Source: Allotamlana fucoidanivorans (lineage in GTDB: Bacteria; Bacteroidota; Bacteroidia; Flavobacteriales; Flavobacteriaceae). Taken from it: a DNA stretch of 64,000 nucleotides. Under the pieces are notes generated by a model that was not told where the DNA came from, did not search any database, and worked only from the letters and a program-made list of their open reading frames with translations. Made by a program: the position numbers and the translations under genes. The stretch covers positions 1,054,001 to 1,118,000 of the forward strand of contig NZ_CP074074.1 of assembly GCF_045788535.1 (NCBI RefSeq). The letters run 5' to 3'. Shown here one piece after another: positions 8,578 through 16,045 of this stretch (its first letter is position 1; every line of letters starts with the position of its first letter).

Positions 8578-8886
8578 ATGGGAAAAATTGAAATAAACAA
8601 TTTCACTATCGCTGACTTAGAACAAGCGATTAAAAATGTTCTAAATGAAAACATCTTCAACAATGTTTTAGATAACATTAGACAAGAAGAATCTTTAAAC
8701 ATGTATTCTAGAGAAGCAACCGCAGATATGCTTTGTGTTTCTCTGCCTACTTTGAATGAATGGACTAAACAAGGAATAATCCGTGCGTTTAGAATTGGAG
8801 GTCGTGTTCTTTACAAACTAGAGGATATAAATAACTCATTAAAAGAGGTTAAAACTTCAATAAAGAGAGGAGGTAAATCATGTTAA
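8578..8886 (+). CDS. Excisionase-like helix-turn-helix protein
   Basis: 102 residues. Residues about 42-90 form a MerR-like/excisionase domain (YSREATADMLCVSLPTLNEW, then RIGGRVLYKLEDI), the winged-helix pattern found in Xis proteins of Bacteroidota mobile elements. It is expected to bind the attachment region and bias the integrase toward excision, and may regulate the element's own genes. It is preceded by the inverted-repeat cluster at 8506-8538. Its last 7 bases overlap the next gene. Confidence 0.85.
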   Translation: MGKIEINNFTIADLEQAIKNVLNENIFNNVLDNIRQEESLNMYSREATADMLCVSLPTLNEWTKQGIIRAFRIGGRVLYKLEDINNSLKEVKTSIKRGGKSC

Positions 8887-9095
8887 AAAAGAAAAATGAT
8901 TACTCCGTTATCGTGTTCTTAGAAAACGAGAAGAAACCTAAAAAATGGACTTATGTTCATAAGCTAAATGGGTTCTCTTTATTCCTCTCAAAAAAATACC
9001 CTAACTGGTTATATATGAATGTTTACAACCGTAGAGAGGGAACATTTATCCGACAATACAAAAAGGGAGAGTTCATTCCAGCTTTCACTGAATAG
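8880..9095 (+). CDS. Small hypothetical protein of the element
   Basis: 71 residues, rich in Lys and aromatic residues (KKPKKWTYVHKLNGFSLFL, KKYPNWLYMNVYNRREGTF). The family is not recognised. The gene overlaps the upstream excisionase-like gene by 7 bp and is followed by the AACCTTT repeats before rep, so it is probably part of the element's control or replication module. No signal peptide or membrane segment is seen. Confidence 0.65.
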   Translation: MLKKKNDYSVIVFLENEKKPKKWTYVHKLNGFSLFLSKKYPNWLYMNVYNRREGTFIRQYKKGEFIPAFTE

Positions 9096-9110
9096 TTTCT
9101 CTTTTTTTTT

Positions 9111-9163
9111 AACCTTTAAAACAACGTAGTAACCTTTATAAAAACCTTTAATAAATAACCTTT
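9111..9163 (+). repeat. AACCTTT repeats before the replication initiator gene (candidate iterons/origin)
   Basis: AACCTTT occurs four times in the same orientation, at 9111, 9131, 9143 and 9157, all within the 102-bp AT-rich spacer between 9095 and the rep start at 9198. Clustered direct repeats immediately before a replication initiator are a common arrangement for initiator-binding sites. Confidence 0.5.
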
Positions 9164-9197
9164 TAATGGTATTTATTAATATACAACGATTCAGATT

Positions 9198-10040
9198 ATG
9201 ATTGTCAAGAATACATACGGTACAAGTGTTGCATTTTCAACAAGAAGATACGGTAAAGCACCAAAATATGAGTTTACAGGTTCAGCATTACAACGTAAAA
9301 AGCAAGAGCCAAAACAAAATACAAAAGCAAAAAAAAAGGAGAGTAAGGGCAAGGAGAAAAAGGAACGCTCCTTGTCCAGGCGTTCGAAACAAAAAATTCG
9401 TAAAAAGATTACCTGCTTTGCTAGATGTTATAAAAGATTAAGCTTTGTAACACTTACATTTTTAAACAAAGTTACAGACGAACAAGCCGTTAATTTATTA
9501 CGAAAATTTGTAGACAATGCTAAAAAACGTAGTGAGGATTTCCAATATGTTTGGGTGGCTGAAAGGCAAACTAAGAATGACGAATTTAAGGGGAACGTTC
9601 ATTTTCATATTATAACGAATAAATACTGGAAAATTGAAAAATGGTGGAATTATTGGATTAATCTTCAAATAAAGAATGGTGTTACCCCAAGAGAAAAAGA
9701 CTTTAAACCTTCCTCTGCTTTCGATGTTAAACAATTAAACTCAAATAATATTAGAGCTATAGCTTCTTATGTGACAAAGTATGTGACAAAAAATAAAGCA
9801 AAGTTTAAATGTCAAGTTTGGAACTGTTCTAAAAGAGTTTCTGAATTATATACAGACTTTTATAGCACAACAGAGTTTACAGACCAATTTAAACGGTTAA
9901 ATGCTGTTCTAAAAGAGTTAAATAATACTGACAGAGAAAGTCCTGTAATCAACGTTAAAATGATTGATTTGAACAGGAAAACGTTGCCTCTTTACAAAAG
10001 GCTGGATGATAAAAACAACCGAGTCCTAAAACCTAATTAA
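9198..10040 (+). CDS. HUH-type replication initiation (Rep) protein
   Basis: 280 residues. It resembles rolling-circle initiators of small phages and plasmids, which nick one strand and become covalently attached through tyrosine. The three expected motifs are present in order: FVTLTF (residues 83-88, motif I), the metal-binding HFH (135-137, motif II, HUH), and YVTKYVTK (191-198, motif III with catalytic Tyr and Lys). The N-terminus up to residue 75 is very Lys/Arg-rich. Its presence beside an integrase suggests that the excised circle replicates. The gene converges on the cargo operon and overlaps its last gene by 8 bp. Confidence 0.85.
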   Translation: MIVKNTYGTSVAFSTRRYGKAPKYEFTGSALQRKKQEPKQNTKAKKKESKGKEKKERSLSRRSKQKIRKKITCFARCYKRLSFVTLTFLNKVTDEQAVNLLRKFVDNAKKRSEDFQYVWVAERQTKNDEFKGNVHFHIITNKYWKIEKWWNYWINLQIKNGVTPREKDFKPSSAFDVKQLNSNNIRAIASYVTKYVTKNKAKFKCQVWNCSKRVSELYTDFYSTTEFTDQFKRLNAVLKELNNTDRESPVINVKMIDLNRKTLPLYKRLDDKNNRVLKPN

Positions 10041-10455
10041 GAATGTGTTTATTGGACTCCCAAAATTCATTCAAAGAAATTTTCAAATTCTCTACTTCCA
10101 AAATAGTTTCAGGCTTCCAATTCTCTTTGGGAGTCTTAACAATTGTACTAATCAACCTCTTTAATTGCGAAGACTTAACATTGATGAAATAAGATTCAGG
10201 TAACTCTGTACCATTTTTCCATTTTTCCCAATTCTGTTTTCTTCCAAAATTATTCATGATTGTAAAATCATTTAATTTGAATGCCTCAATAATTTCATCC
10301 TCATTGAACTTAAGTTTCTTGTCAAACTTATTTCTTGCGATTTTATTTATCTGAAATTCGACACCCCCAATTACAGTTTGAAAACTCCTTCTTTTAACAC
10401 CCTTATCCAAAAATTCATCTATAAACCTAGATAAAAATATTACTTTATTATTCAT
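10033..10455 (-). CDS. Hypothetical cargo protein of the element
   Basis: 140 residues, not recognised. It is Lys/Asn-rich, mostly helical, and without signal peptide or membrane segment. It is the most distal of three reverse-strand genes carried by the element, 137 bp beyond the previous one, and its 3' end overlaps the rep gene by 8 bp. The gap contains no obvious terminator, so it may be co-transcribed, but it could also have its own promoter. A partner or immunity role for the two upstream genes is possible but unproven. Confidence 0.65.
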   Translation of the reverse strand: MNNKVIFLSRFIDEFLDKGVKRRSFQTVIGGVEFQINKIARNKFDKKLKFNEDEIIEAFKLNDFTIMNNFGRKQNWEKWKNGTELPESYFINVKSSQLKRLISTIVKTPKENWKPETILEVENLKISLNEFWESNKHILN

Positions 10456-10592
10456 AAATGTTATGTTTAGCTTTACATAATATAGGTTGGGAATACTTTT
10501 TAATGAGTATTTGGAAAGAATAATCTTGCCTTATAATAAATGAATTGATGAAAAAAATTATAATAATTCGAAATTGTTTCTGAATACAAAAC

Positions 10593-11327
10593 TTAAGCTG
10601 CTCTTCTTTTGATTTTTAAGAAAAACTCCTCCAATTCAGGGCGAATACCATCAATACTTAACTTTCTTATTGGTAAGTCAGTGAAAAATGTTGATGACAA
10701 TAACTCTGACGGCGCTATTCTTTTGATTTCATTTTGAGCAAATAAATCCGCAATTGAAAGGCCATACGCCTTAGCATAAATGGGTAAATATTTATTCATA
10801 AAGTCCTTAACCCATTGGTCAGCATCATAAATAGATGAAATATTCCAATCATCTAACTTAAGATACTCATCGTTATTATGTATAAACATTCTTATTACTT
10901 TAACACAAAAACCAACACATGTAGTTATATCATAATTGGCATTAACCAAAAAAGATTTATAATCGGAAGAATCATAATAAGAATCATCAAATAAAAACCC
11001 GTATTTTGGATGCACTCCAATCTTTTGGAGTTTTTCACAATGTCCCAAAAAAACAACAACCTCTTCATTAGAGATAATATCCAATTTTTTAATATAAAGA
11101 GAATTAAGGTCATCAGTTTGGTCATTTAAATTTTCCAACTCAACTGATTTTCCGCCAAAATGAAAATAGAAAATAGCTCCATCATAAGATATAATCAACC
11201 CCGAATGCCTACAAACTCCTGAATCATCAACCTCACAGGATATGGCTACAAAGTCTTCTGAAAAATCATATTCCTTTACTGAAATTAGCTCTGATTTATA
11301 ATTAATTGCTTTCAAAGATTTATTCAT
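10593..11327 (-). CDS. Unknown cargo protein, possible permuted papain-like (NlpC/LRAT-type) enzyme
   Basis: 244 residues. No family is recognised with certainty. Residues 39-57 (CRHSGLIISYDGAIFYFHF) resemble the His-x-Gly strand of circularly permuted NlpC/P60 or LRAT-like papain folds, where His precedes the catalytic Cys. Residues 136-146 (TCVGFCVKVIR) would supply that Cys (Cys137 or Cys141) at the start of a helix. His41, His56 and Cys137 are the residues to test. It starts one base after the stop of the upstream gene (TAG-A-ATG), so both are one translational unit. If the fold is right, it could act as an amidase, peptidase or acyltransferase effector. Confidence 0.6.
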   Translation of the reverse strand: MNKSLKAINYKSELISVKEYDFSEDFVAISCEVDDSGVCRHSGLIISYDGAIFYFHFGGKSVELENLNDQTDDLNSLYIKKLDIISNEEVVVFLGHCEKLQKIGVHPKYGFLFDDSYYDSSDYKSFLVNANYDITTCVGFCVKVIRMFIHNNDEYLKLDDWNISSIYDADQWVKDFMNKYLPIYAKAYGLSIADLFAQNEIKRIAPSELLSSTFFTDLPIRKLSIDGIRPELEEFFLKIKRRAA

Positions 11328-11328
11328 T

Positions 11329-12258
11329 CTAGTATACTTTTCCTATTTTAAGTGTTAATTTATTTTCAACTTCAGCAAGTATCTCTGACAAATCTTCATG
11401 GTCTTTGAAACCTTTGGAGATAACAAGTATAGTCCTTAAATAAACTGGTGATGCGTAATTACTTAAAAAAACTCTGATAAATTTTTTAGCGCCCGAATAA
11501 TTCTGACCATCATAAAAGCCCTCTAGTTTTTCACTAATTAAATGAAAAGGTTCAGTCCCTTTCTTATCTTTTAATTCATTAAAAAACTTTTTAAAATCAT
11601 AATAATAGTCCTCAGACTTTCCGGCATATATATCACAAAAACTATATTGAATACGACCATTCTTATCTTTCGTCCATGCAGAAATTTTAATCTCATTATA
11701 TAAGAAAGGGTTAACTTTCCTAGCTTCTTCATGATTGCATTGAATAGTTATTTTTTCATCATTAACTACTAAATGAAAATTTGGTTTAACCCCTCCGTTC
11801 TGTTCAAGCCAACCATCTATAAATTTTACACTAAAATCATTTCTATATACTCTCCTAACCCTTCTGTTTCTAAATCGCTTAGTAAATAATGGCTTTAAAC
11901 TCTCTTTTACTGATGATTCTCTATTATAAACAATATCAAAATCAAATTTATCATCAATAACATCTCTAATAACATTAAGTTCATTCACATATAAATTATC
12001 CCTCTCAGGACTATTTTCATGTGCATCCTTGATTTTGTTATAAACAACCTCCATTTGGTTATCAGGACTTAACATTAATGGAACTGCACTTCCTTGTTTA
12101 ACCCCAATCTTTAGATTTAAATCCGCTTCGTGTTCAACAATTTTAATGAAAGCATCTAGTATCTGTCTTAAGGATTTTGTTTCATCTAAAGACATATTTA
12201 ACAAGTTTATGTCCTTACCATCAGAATCTTTACTAAGAATTATTTGAATACTTTCCAT
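11329..12258 (-). CDS. Unknown cargo protein, first gene of the reverse-strand operon
   Basis: 309 residues, soluble, no signal peptide. The N-terminal 100 residues (hydrophobic strands, helix DETKSLRQILDAFIKIVE, then KIGVKQGSAVPLML) look like a compact alpha/beta domain. A very basic segment follows (residues about 128-142, KRFRNRRVRRVYR), and the C-terminal 150 residues are mixed alpha/beta. No catalytic motif is recognised. The AT-rich 197 bp between this start and the attachment site must hold the operon promoter. Its position at the element edge, coupled to a possible cysteine enzyme, is typical of accessory cargo such as defence or toxin modules. Confidence 0.65.
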   Translation of the reverse strand: MESIQIILSKDSDGKDINLLNMSLDETKSLRQILDAFIKIVEHEADLNLKIGVKQGSAVPLMLSPDNQMEVVYNKIKDAHENSPERDNLYVNELNVIRDVIDDKFDFDIVYNRESSVKESLKPLFTKRFRNRRVRRVYRNDFSVKFIDGWLEQNGGVKPNFHLVVNDEKITIQCNHEEARKVNPFLYNEIKISAWTKDKNGRIQYSFCDIYAGKSEDYYYDFKKFFNELKDKKGTEPFHLISEKLEGFYDGQNYSGAKKFIRVFLSNYASPVYLRTILVISKGFKDHEDLSEILAEVENKLTLKIGKVY

Positions 12259-12379
12259 CTTGGTTTTGTAGAGTAACCAAAAGTATATTTTTTTTCTTAC
12301 AATAAATAAAATAATAAAAAATAATTCGAAAATTAATTTTGTTTACTGTAAAATCTAACTAATACCAAATCCTAAAATC

Positions 12380-12398
12380 CGTCCCCCAAGTCGTCCCC
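12380..12398 (+). repeat. Right arm-type repeat pair (CGTCCCC x2)
   Basis: CGTCCCC occurs at 12380-12386 and 12392-12398, again 12 bp apart and in the same orientation as the pair at 6571/6583. Their symmetric placement just inside both ends supports a role in recombination. Confidence 0.55.
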
Positions 12399-12404
12399 TT
12401 TAAC

Positions 12405-12440
12405 TAAAAAAGCCTCATAAATTCAACATTTACAAGGCTT
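12405..12440 (-). terminator. tRNA terminator carried by the element
   Basis: On the reverse strand, AAGCCTTGTAAAT pairs with ATTTATGAGGCTT (13 bp, two G-T pairs) and is followed by a T run. It gives the tRNA a new terminator after integration displaced the original one now at 6384-6421. Confidence 0.65.
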
Positions 12441-12451
12441 TACGGGTTTAA

Positions 12452-12467
12452 AAAGTGGTCCCACCTG
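12452..12467. repeat. Right attachment site, overlapping the tRNA 3' end
   Basis: A 16-bp direct copy of the sequence at 6433-6448. Positions 12457-12467 are the last 11 bases of the tRNA acceptor/T-arm, so integration preserved an intact tRNA. Confidence 0.8.
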
Positions 12468-12529
12468 GGCTCGAACCAGGGACTTTCTGATTATGAGTCA
12501 GATACTCTAACCAACTGAGTTATAGGACC
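12456..12529 (-). tRNA. tRNA with CAT anticodon (elongator Met or Ile2)
   Basis: A full cloverleaf folds on the reverse strand. The acceptor stem is GGTCCTA/TGGGACC with one G-T pair, the anticodon stem is TCTGA/TCAGA with loop CTCATAA (anticodon CAT), and the T-loop is GGTTCGAGCC. The discriminator is A and CCA is not encoded, as is common in this phylum. CAT may read AUG, or AUA after lysidine modification; this cannot be decided by eye. It lacks the initiator-type C1-A72 mismatch, so it is not the initiator. It is the integration target of the neighbouring element. Confidence 0.93.
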
Positions 12530-12578
12530 GAAATTGGAGTGCAATATTACTACTTATTTTATTTCCTAGCAAGAAAAA

Positions 12579-12983
12579 TTACCCCTTTATCTCTTGACAC
12601 AATTCAATTAAAACGCCGTTGGTTGTTTTTGGATGCAAAAAAGCCACCAACTTATTATCGGCCCCTTGTTTTGGGGTTTCATTAAGAACAGTAAACCCTT
12701 CTTTTTTAAGTCGCTCAATTTCAGCATATATATCACTTACATCAAAAGCTATATGATGTATACCTTCCCCTTTCTTTGCAATAAACTTAGCTATTGGGCT
12801 ATCCATTTTTGTAGCTTCCAAAAGCTCAATTTTATTTTCTCCTATTTTAAAAAAAGACGTATTTACGCCTTCGGTTTCTACGGTTTCAACCTTATAATGT
12901 GGCACCCCAAACAGTTTTTCAAACAACGTATTAGCATTTTTTAGGCTTTTTACAGCAATTCCTATATGTTCAATTTTATTCAT
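12579..12983 (-). CDS. mce: Methylmalonyl-CoA epimerase
   Basis: 134 residues from ATG 12983 (a TTG one codon earlier is less likely). It interconverts (2R)- and (2S)-methylmalonyl-CoA in the propionate/succinate pathway with the B12 mutase. It has the vicinal-oxygen-chelate fold of two betaalphabetabetabeta modules. Metal ligands are visible as the His in IEHIGIAV near the N-terminus, a His in IHHIAFDV (about residue 92), and the Glu in VLIELCQ near the C-terminus. The length matches the family. It lies just upstream of the tRNA gene on the same strand. Confidence 0.93.
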   Translation of the reverse strand: MNKIEHIGIAVKSLKNANTLFEKLFGVPHYKVETVETEGVNTSFFKIGENKIELLEATKMDSPIAKFIAKKGEGIHHIAFDVSDIYAEIERLKKEGFTVLNETPKQGADNKLVAFLHPKTTNGVLIELCQEIKG

Positions 12984-13105
12984 CAAAGCAATTTATTTTA
13001 GTTAACACAGCAAAATAGTTCAAAAACGCTTCATAATTTTCTTAATGACCGTTAAATTAAACCAACAAAAGAGACAATATCTTTAAATATCGTTATTTTT
13101 GCCTT

Positions 13106-13501
13106 ATGGAAGAAAGTCAAAGACAAAAAAAAATCGGATCGGTTTTACAGCAAGATTTAGTAGATGTCCTTCAAGGCGCAGCTACACAAGGGGGAATGCG
13201 AGGTATTATCATCTCTGTGAGTAAAGTAAAAGTCACTGTAGATTTATCTGTTGCGAAAGTCTACTTAAGCATTTTTCCTAACCATAACGCTAAAGAACTT
13301 CTTGAAGGCATAAAATCAAACACCCCATTAATACGGCATGAATTAGCGCAACGTACTAAAAATCAATTACGCCGTATGCCGCAACTGGAATTCTTTATTG
13401 ATGATTCTTTAGAATATATTGATAGAATAGAAAACTCTCTAAAAGGAAAAGAAAATCCAATTAAAGACCCTTCTATTCTAGACAAAAGGAAAAAATCTTA
13501 A
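13106..13501 (+). CDS. rbfA: 30S ribosome-binding factor A
   Basis: 131 residues with the KH-like RbfA fold: the N-terminal ESQRQKKIGSVLQQDLVDVL, central VSVSKVKVTVDLSVAKVYLS-like strands, and RRMPQLEFFIDDSLEY, the family signature near the C-terminus. It assists late maturation of the 30S subunit, especially the 5' end of 16S rRNA. A TATTTTTG -7-like element at 13094-13101 precedes the ATG closely. The next gene starts 8 bp after the stop, suggesting one operon. Confidence 0.95.
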   Translation: MEESQRQKKIGSVLQQDLVDVLQGAATQGGMRGIIISVSKVKVTVDLSVAKVYLSIFPNHNAKELLEGIKSNTPLIRHELAQRTKNQLRRMPQLEFFIDDSLEYIDRIENSLKGKENPIKDPSILDKRKKS

Positions 13502-13509
13502 TTACATCA

Positions 13510-14715
13510 TTGAGCTTCTCTTTTTATATAGCGAAACGATATTTGCGCTCAAAGAGCTCTAATAATGCTATTAACTTTATCACCTATATTGCTCTTATTG
13601 GGGTCATTGTTGGAGCAGGATCACTGTTTATTGTACTGTCTGGTTTTGCGGGCTTAAAAGACTTTACTTTAGAATTTACCAATACCGTAGACCCCGACCT
13701 AAAAGCTGAAGTGGCTACTGGAAAATCATTTGTCATTTCAGATGATGACATCAACCAACTTTTAGCTTTAAAAGAAGTCGCTTCCTTTTCTAAAATTATT
13801 GAAGAACGCACAATCATTACTTCTAATGATAAAAATACTTTAGCAACCATAAAAGGTGTAGATACAAACTTTCAAAAAGTAGTTAGTATTGATTCGGTTT
13901 TAGACCACGGAAATTGGCTGGAGCAAAATTCCAATCAAATTGTGGTGGGCTGGGGTATTGCCAACATGCTTTCTTTAGGTGTTCTAGATTTTACAAGAGC
14001 CATAAACATCTATGTGCCAAAACCGGGAAAAGGAGCTATCACCTCACCAAAAAATGCTTATAATACCGTAAAAGCACTTAATGTTGGTGTGTTTTTTATA
14101 AACGAAACCTTAAACGACACCTACGTTTATGCCTCCATTGATTTAGTAAAGAACTTATTAAATTATGAACCCAATCAAATCTCTGCAATAGAATTTAAAC
14201 TTTCTGAAGGCGCAGATGAAAACATAGCAAGAACAAAAATCAAAACTATTTTAGGCGATAGGGTTATATTAAAAAACAGAACCCAACTCAATGATGCCCT
14301 TTATAAAATGCTTAATACTGAGCATTTAGTGGTTTATTTGATATTTACCCTAGTTCTTATCATTGCTTTTTTTAATGTTATTGGCTCATTAATCATGATG
14401 ATGCTAGACAAAAAACAAAGTTTAAACACCCTTTTCAACATAGGGGCTACAGTAAAAGATATTAGACGAATTTTCTTTTTTCAAGGCAGTCTTATGAGCG
14501 TTGTTGGAGGGATTATTGGCTTAATAATAGCCTACTTTATTGTATTACTACAGCAAGGTTTTGGTTTGGTTATGATTACGCCATCATTGCCATATCCTGT
14601 AAAAATTGAGATTGAAAACTTTTTTATCGTATTTGTTACTATTTCTGTTTTAGGTGTTTTGGCATCAAAGATGGCTTCTGTTAGAATTTCAACAAGTTTG
14701 GTTCAGGGCGTATAA
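13510..14715 (+). CDS. LolC/LolE-type ABC transporter permease
   Basis: 401 residues beginning at TTG 13510; no ATG precedes the conserved start FYIAKRYLRSKSSNNAINFI, so the TTG is favoured. There is one N-terminal membrane segment (residues about 20-45), a long periplasmic MacB-like domain, and three C-terminal segments (about 275-300, 320-345, 365-395) forming the FtsX domain. Such permeases, with a separate ATPase, release lipoproteins from the inner membrane toward the outer membrane. No ATPase gene is adjacent. Co-transcribed with rbfA. Confidence 0.88.
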   Translation: MSFSFYIAKRYLRSKSSNNAINFITYIALIGVIVGAGSLFIVLSGFAGLKDFTLEFTNTVDPDLKAEVATGKSFVISDDDINQLLALKEVASFSKIIEERTIITSNDKNTLATIKGVDTNFQKVVSIDSVLDHGNWLEQNSNQIVVGWGIANMLSLGVLDFTRAINIYVPKPGKGAITSPKNAYNTVKALNVGVFFINETLNDTYVYASIDLVKNLLNYEPNQISAIEFKLSEGADENIARTKIKTILGDRVILKNRTQLNDALYKMLNTEHLVVYLIFTLVLIIAFFNVIGSLIMMMLDKKQSLNTLFNIGATVKDIRRIFFFQGSLMSVVGGIIGLIIAYFIVLLQQGFGLVMITPSLPYPVKIEIENFFIVFVTISVLGVLASKMASVRISTSLVQGV

Positions 14716-14728
14716 TGATTTGGGCAAG

Positions 14729-14799
14729 TTGCTATAAACATAGCAAACAGGCTTTCGGTAGTCGCTCTCGTTGAGGAGCTCCAACATATACCTCAATCC
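14729..14799. repeat. Intergenic stem-loop and dispersed repeat (copy 1)
   Basis: A hairpin TTGCTAT-AAAC-ATAGCAA (14729-14746) is followed by GGCTTTCGGTAGTCGCT (14750-14766), a GAGCTC-like core and CCTCAATCC (14791-14799). The same ordered blocks occur at 46931-47010, which points to a family of intergenic repeats. Confidence 0.5.
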
Positions 14800-14974
14800 T
14801 TCTTGCGAAGTTCGATTGATAAATATCTGGTTTACAAAAAAACAATCAACCTTTATTTGTAAATATGTCAATAATCAAATGCAAAAGCGATAGAAGTGTT
14901 AGCTTTTGGCGAGCTTCTTTTTGAGCCAAAACTAGTAACGCATAGCGCAGCGACTTGTCATTTTCCCTAAATAT

Positions 14975-15970
14975 TTACACGCTAAACTGATAGCCAGAAA
15001 ATTTTTCAAGCACCTCATCAAAAGCAGCAAAAACATCTTCAGAATGATCTGAGGTTACCATTTTTGTTCGGTATTCTTTAAAATGTGGAATGCCTTTAAA
15101 ATAATTGGTATAATGCCTTCGGGTTTCAAAAACACCCAACGTTTCTCCTTTCCAATCTATAGCCATTTGTAAATGACGCCGTGCCGCCTCAACGCGCTCC
15201 TCTAAACTTATAGGTGCCAAGTGTTCACCTGTTTGAAAAAAATGTTTTACCTGCTTGAAAAACCACGGATTTCCGATACTCGCTCTCCCTATCATACACC
15301 CATCTAACCCAAAGGCATCACGCATTAGCATGGCTTTTTCTGGGGTATCAACATCACCATTTCCAAATACCGGAATATGCATTCTTGGGTTATTTTTAAC
15401 TTGAGCAATAGGCTTCCAGTCAGCCTCACCCTTATACATTTGAGCACGGGTACGCCCATGAATGGCAATGGCTTTGCAACCCACATCCTGAAGCCTTTCA
15501 GCCACTTCAACAATTTTAATAGAATTATGATCCCACCCCAATCTAGTCTTTACCGTGATTGGAATTGTGGTACGCTTTACCATTTCGGCGGTTAAGCTTT
15601 CCATTAAACAAACATCTTTTAAAATACCCGCTCCTGCTCCCTTGCTAACTACCTTTTTTACTGGGCAGCCAAAATTTATGTCAATAATATCTGGTTTTGA
15701 TGCCGAAACAATATCAATGGTTTGCAACATACTATCTAGATTGGATCCAAAAATTTGAATCCCAACAGGACGTTCTTTTTCATAAATATCGAGCTTCATA
15801 ACGCTTTTTGCGGCGTTACGAATCAATCCTTCACTAGATACAAACTCGGTATATACTACATCTGCACCTTGTTCTTTACAAAGAGCTCTAAAAGGCGGAT
15901 CACTAACATCTTCCATAGGTGCTAAAAGCAACGGAAAATCAGGCAGTTCTATGTTATCTATCTTCACCAA
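14975..15970 (-). CDS. dusB: tRNA-dihydrouridine synthase B
   Basis: 331 residues; FMN- and NADPH-dependent reduction of uridine in tRNA D-loops. The TIM-barrel flavoprotein shows LLAPMEDVSDPPFRALC near the N-terminus, DINFGCPVKKVV with the catalytic Cys at about 103, KTRLGWD, AIHGRTRAQMYKG and FGNGDVDTPEKA for phosphate binding, and the C-terminal KGIPHFKEYRTKM. Start is TTG 15970 or GTG 15967; no ATG fits. It converges on the upstream permease gene. Confidence 0.93.
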   Translation of the reverse strand: MVKIDNIELPDFPLLLAPMEDVSDPPFRALCKEQGADVVYTEFVSSEGLIRNAAKSVMKLDIYEKERPVGIQIFGSNLDSMLQTIDIVSASKPDIIDINFGCPVKKVVSKGAGAGILKDVCLMESLTAEMVKRTTIPITVKTRLGWDHNSIKIVEVAERLQDVGCKAIAIHGRTRAQMYKGEADWKPIAQVKNNPRMHIPVFGNGDVDTPEKAMLMRDAFGLDGCMIGRASIGNPWFFKQVKHFFQTGEHLAPISLEERVEAARRHLQMAIDWKGETLGVFETRRHYTNYFKGIPHFKEYRTKMVTSDHSEDVFAAFDEVLEKFSGYQFSV

Positions 15971-16045
15971 GGGTTCAATTTTTGTGCAAAATTACTGTTT
16001 TTTAAAATAACAGGCATTTTTAAGACTAGTAAGCTGATTTTGATT

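Larger units (their letters stand above)
6433..12467. mobile_element. Small integrative element (about 6 kb) at the 3' end of a tRNA gene
   Basis: It is bounded by 16-bp direct repeats (6433-6448 and 12452-12467) that include the last 11 bases of the tRNA gene. The tyrosine integrase lies next to one end. Inside are an excisionase-like gene, a HUH replication initiator with upstream short repeats, two hypothetical genes, and a reverse-strand cargo of three unknown genes. Paired CGTCCCC repeats with identical 12-bp spacing sit just inside both ends. No conjugation, capsid or packaging genes are visible, so it would be a mobilisable plasmid-like or satellite-like element that excises and perhaps replicates by rolling circle. 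Confidence 0.85.

Noticed and set aside
9202..9441. Second open frame in the Rep N-terminal region
   Set aside because: It overlaps the Lys-rich start of Rep in another frame; Rep has the HUH motifs, this has none.
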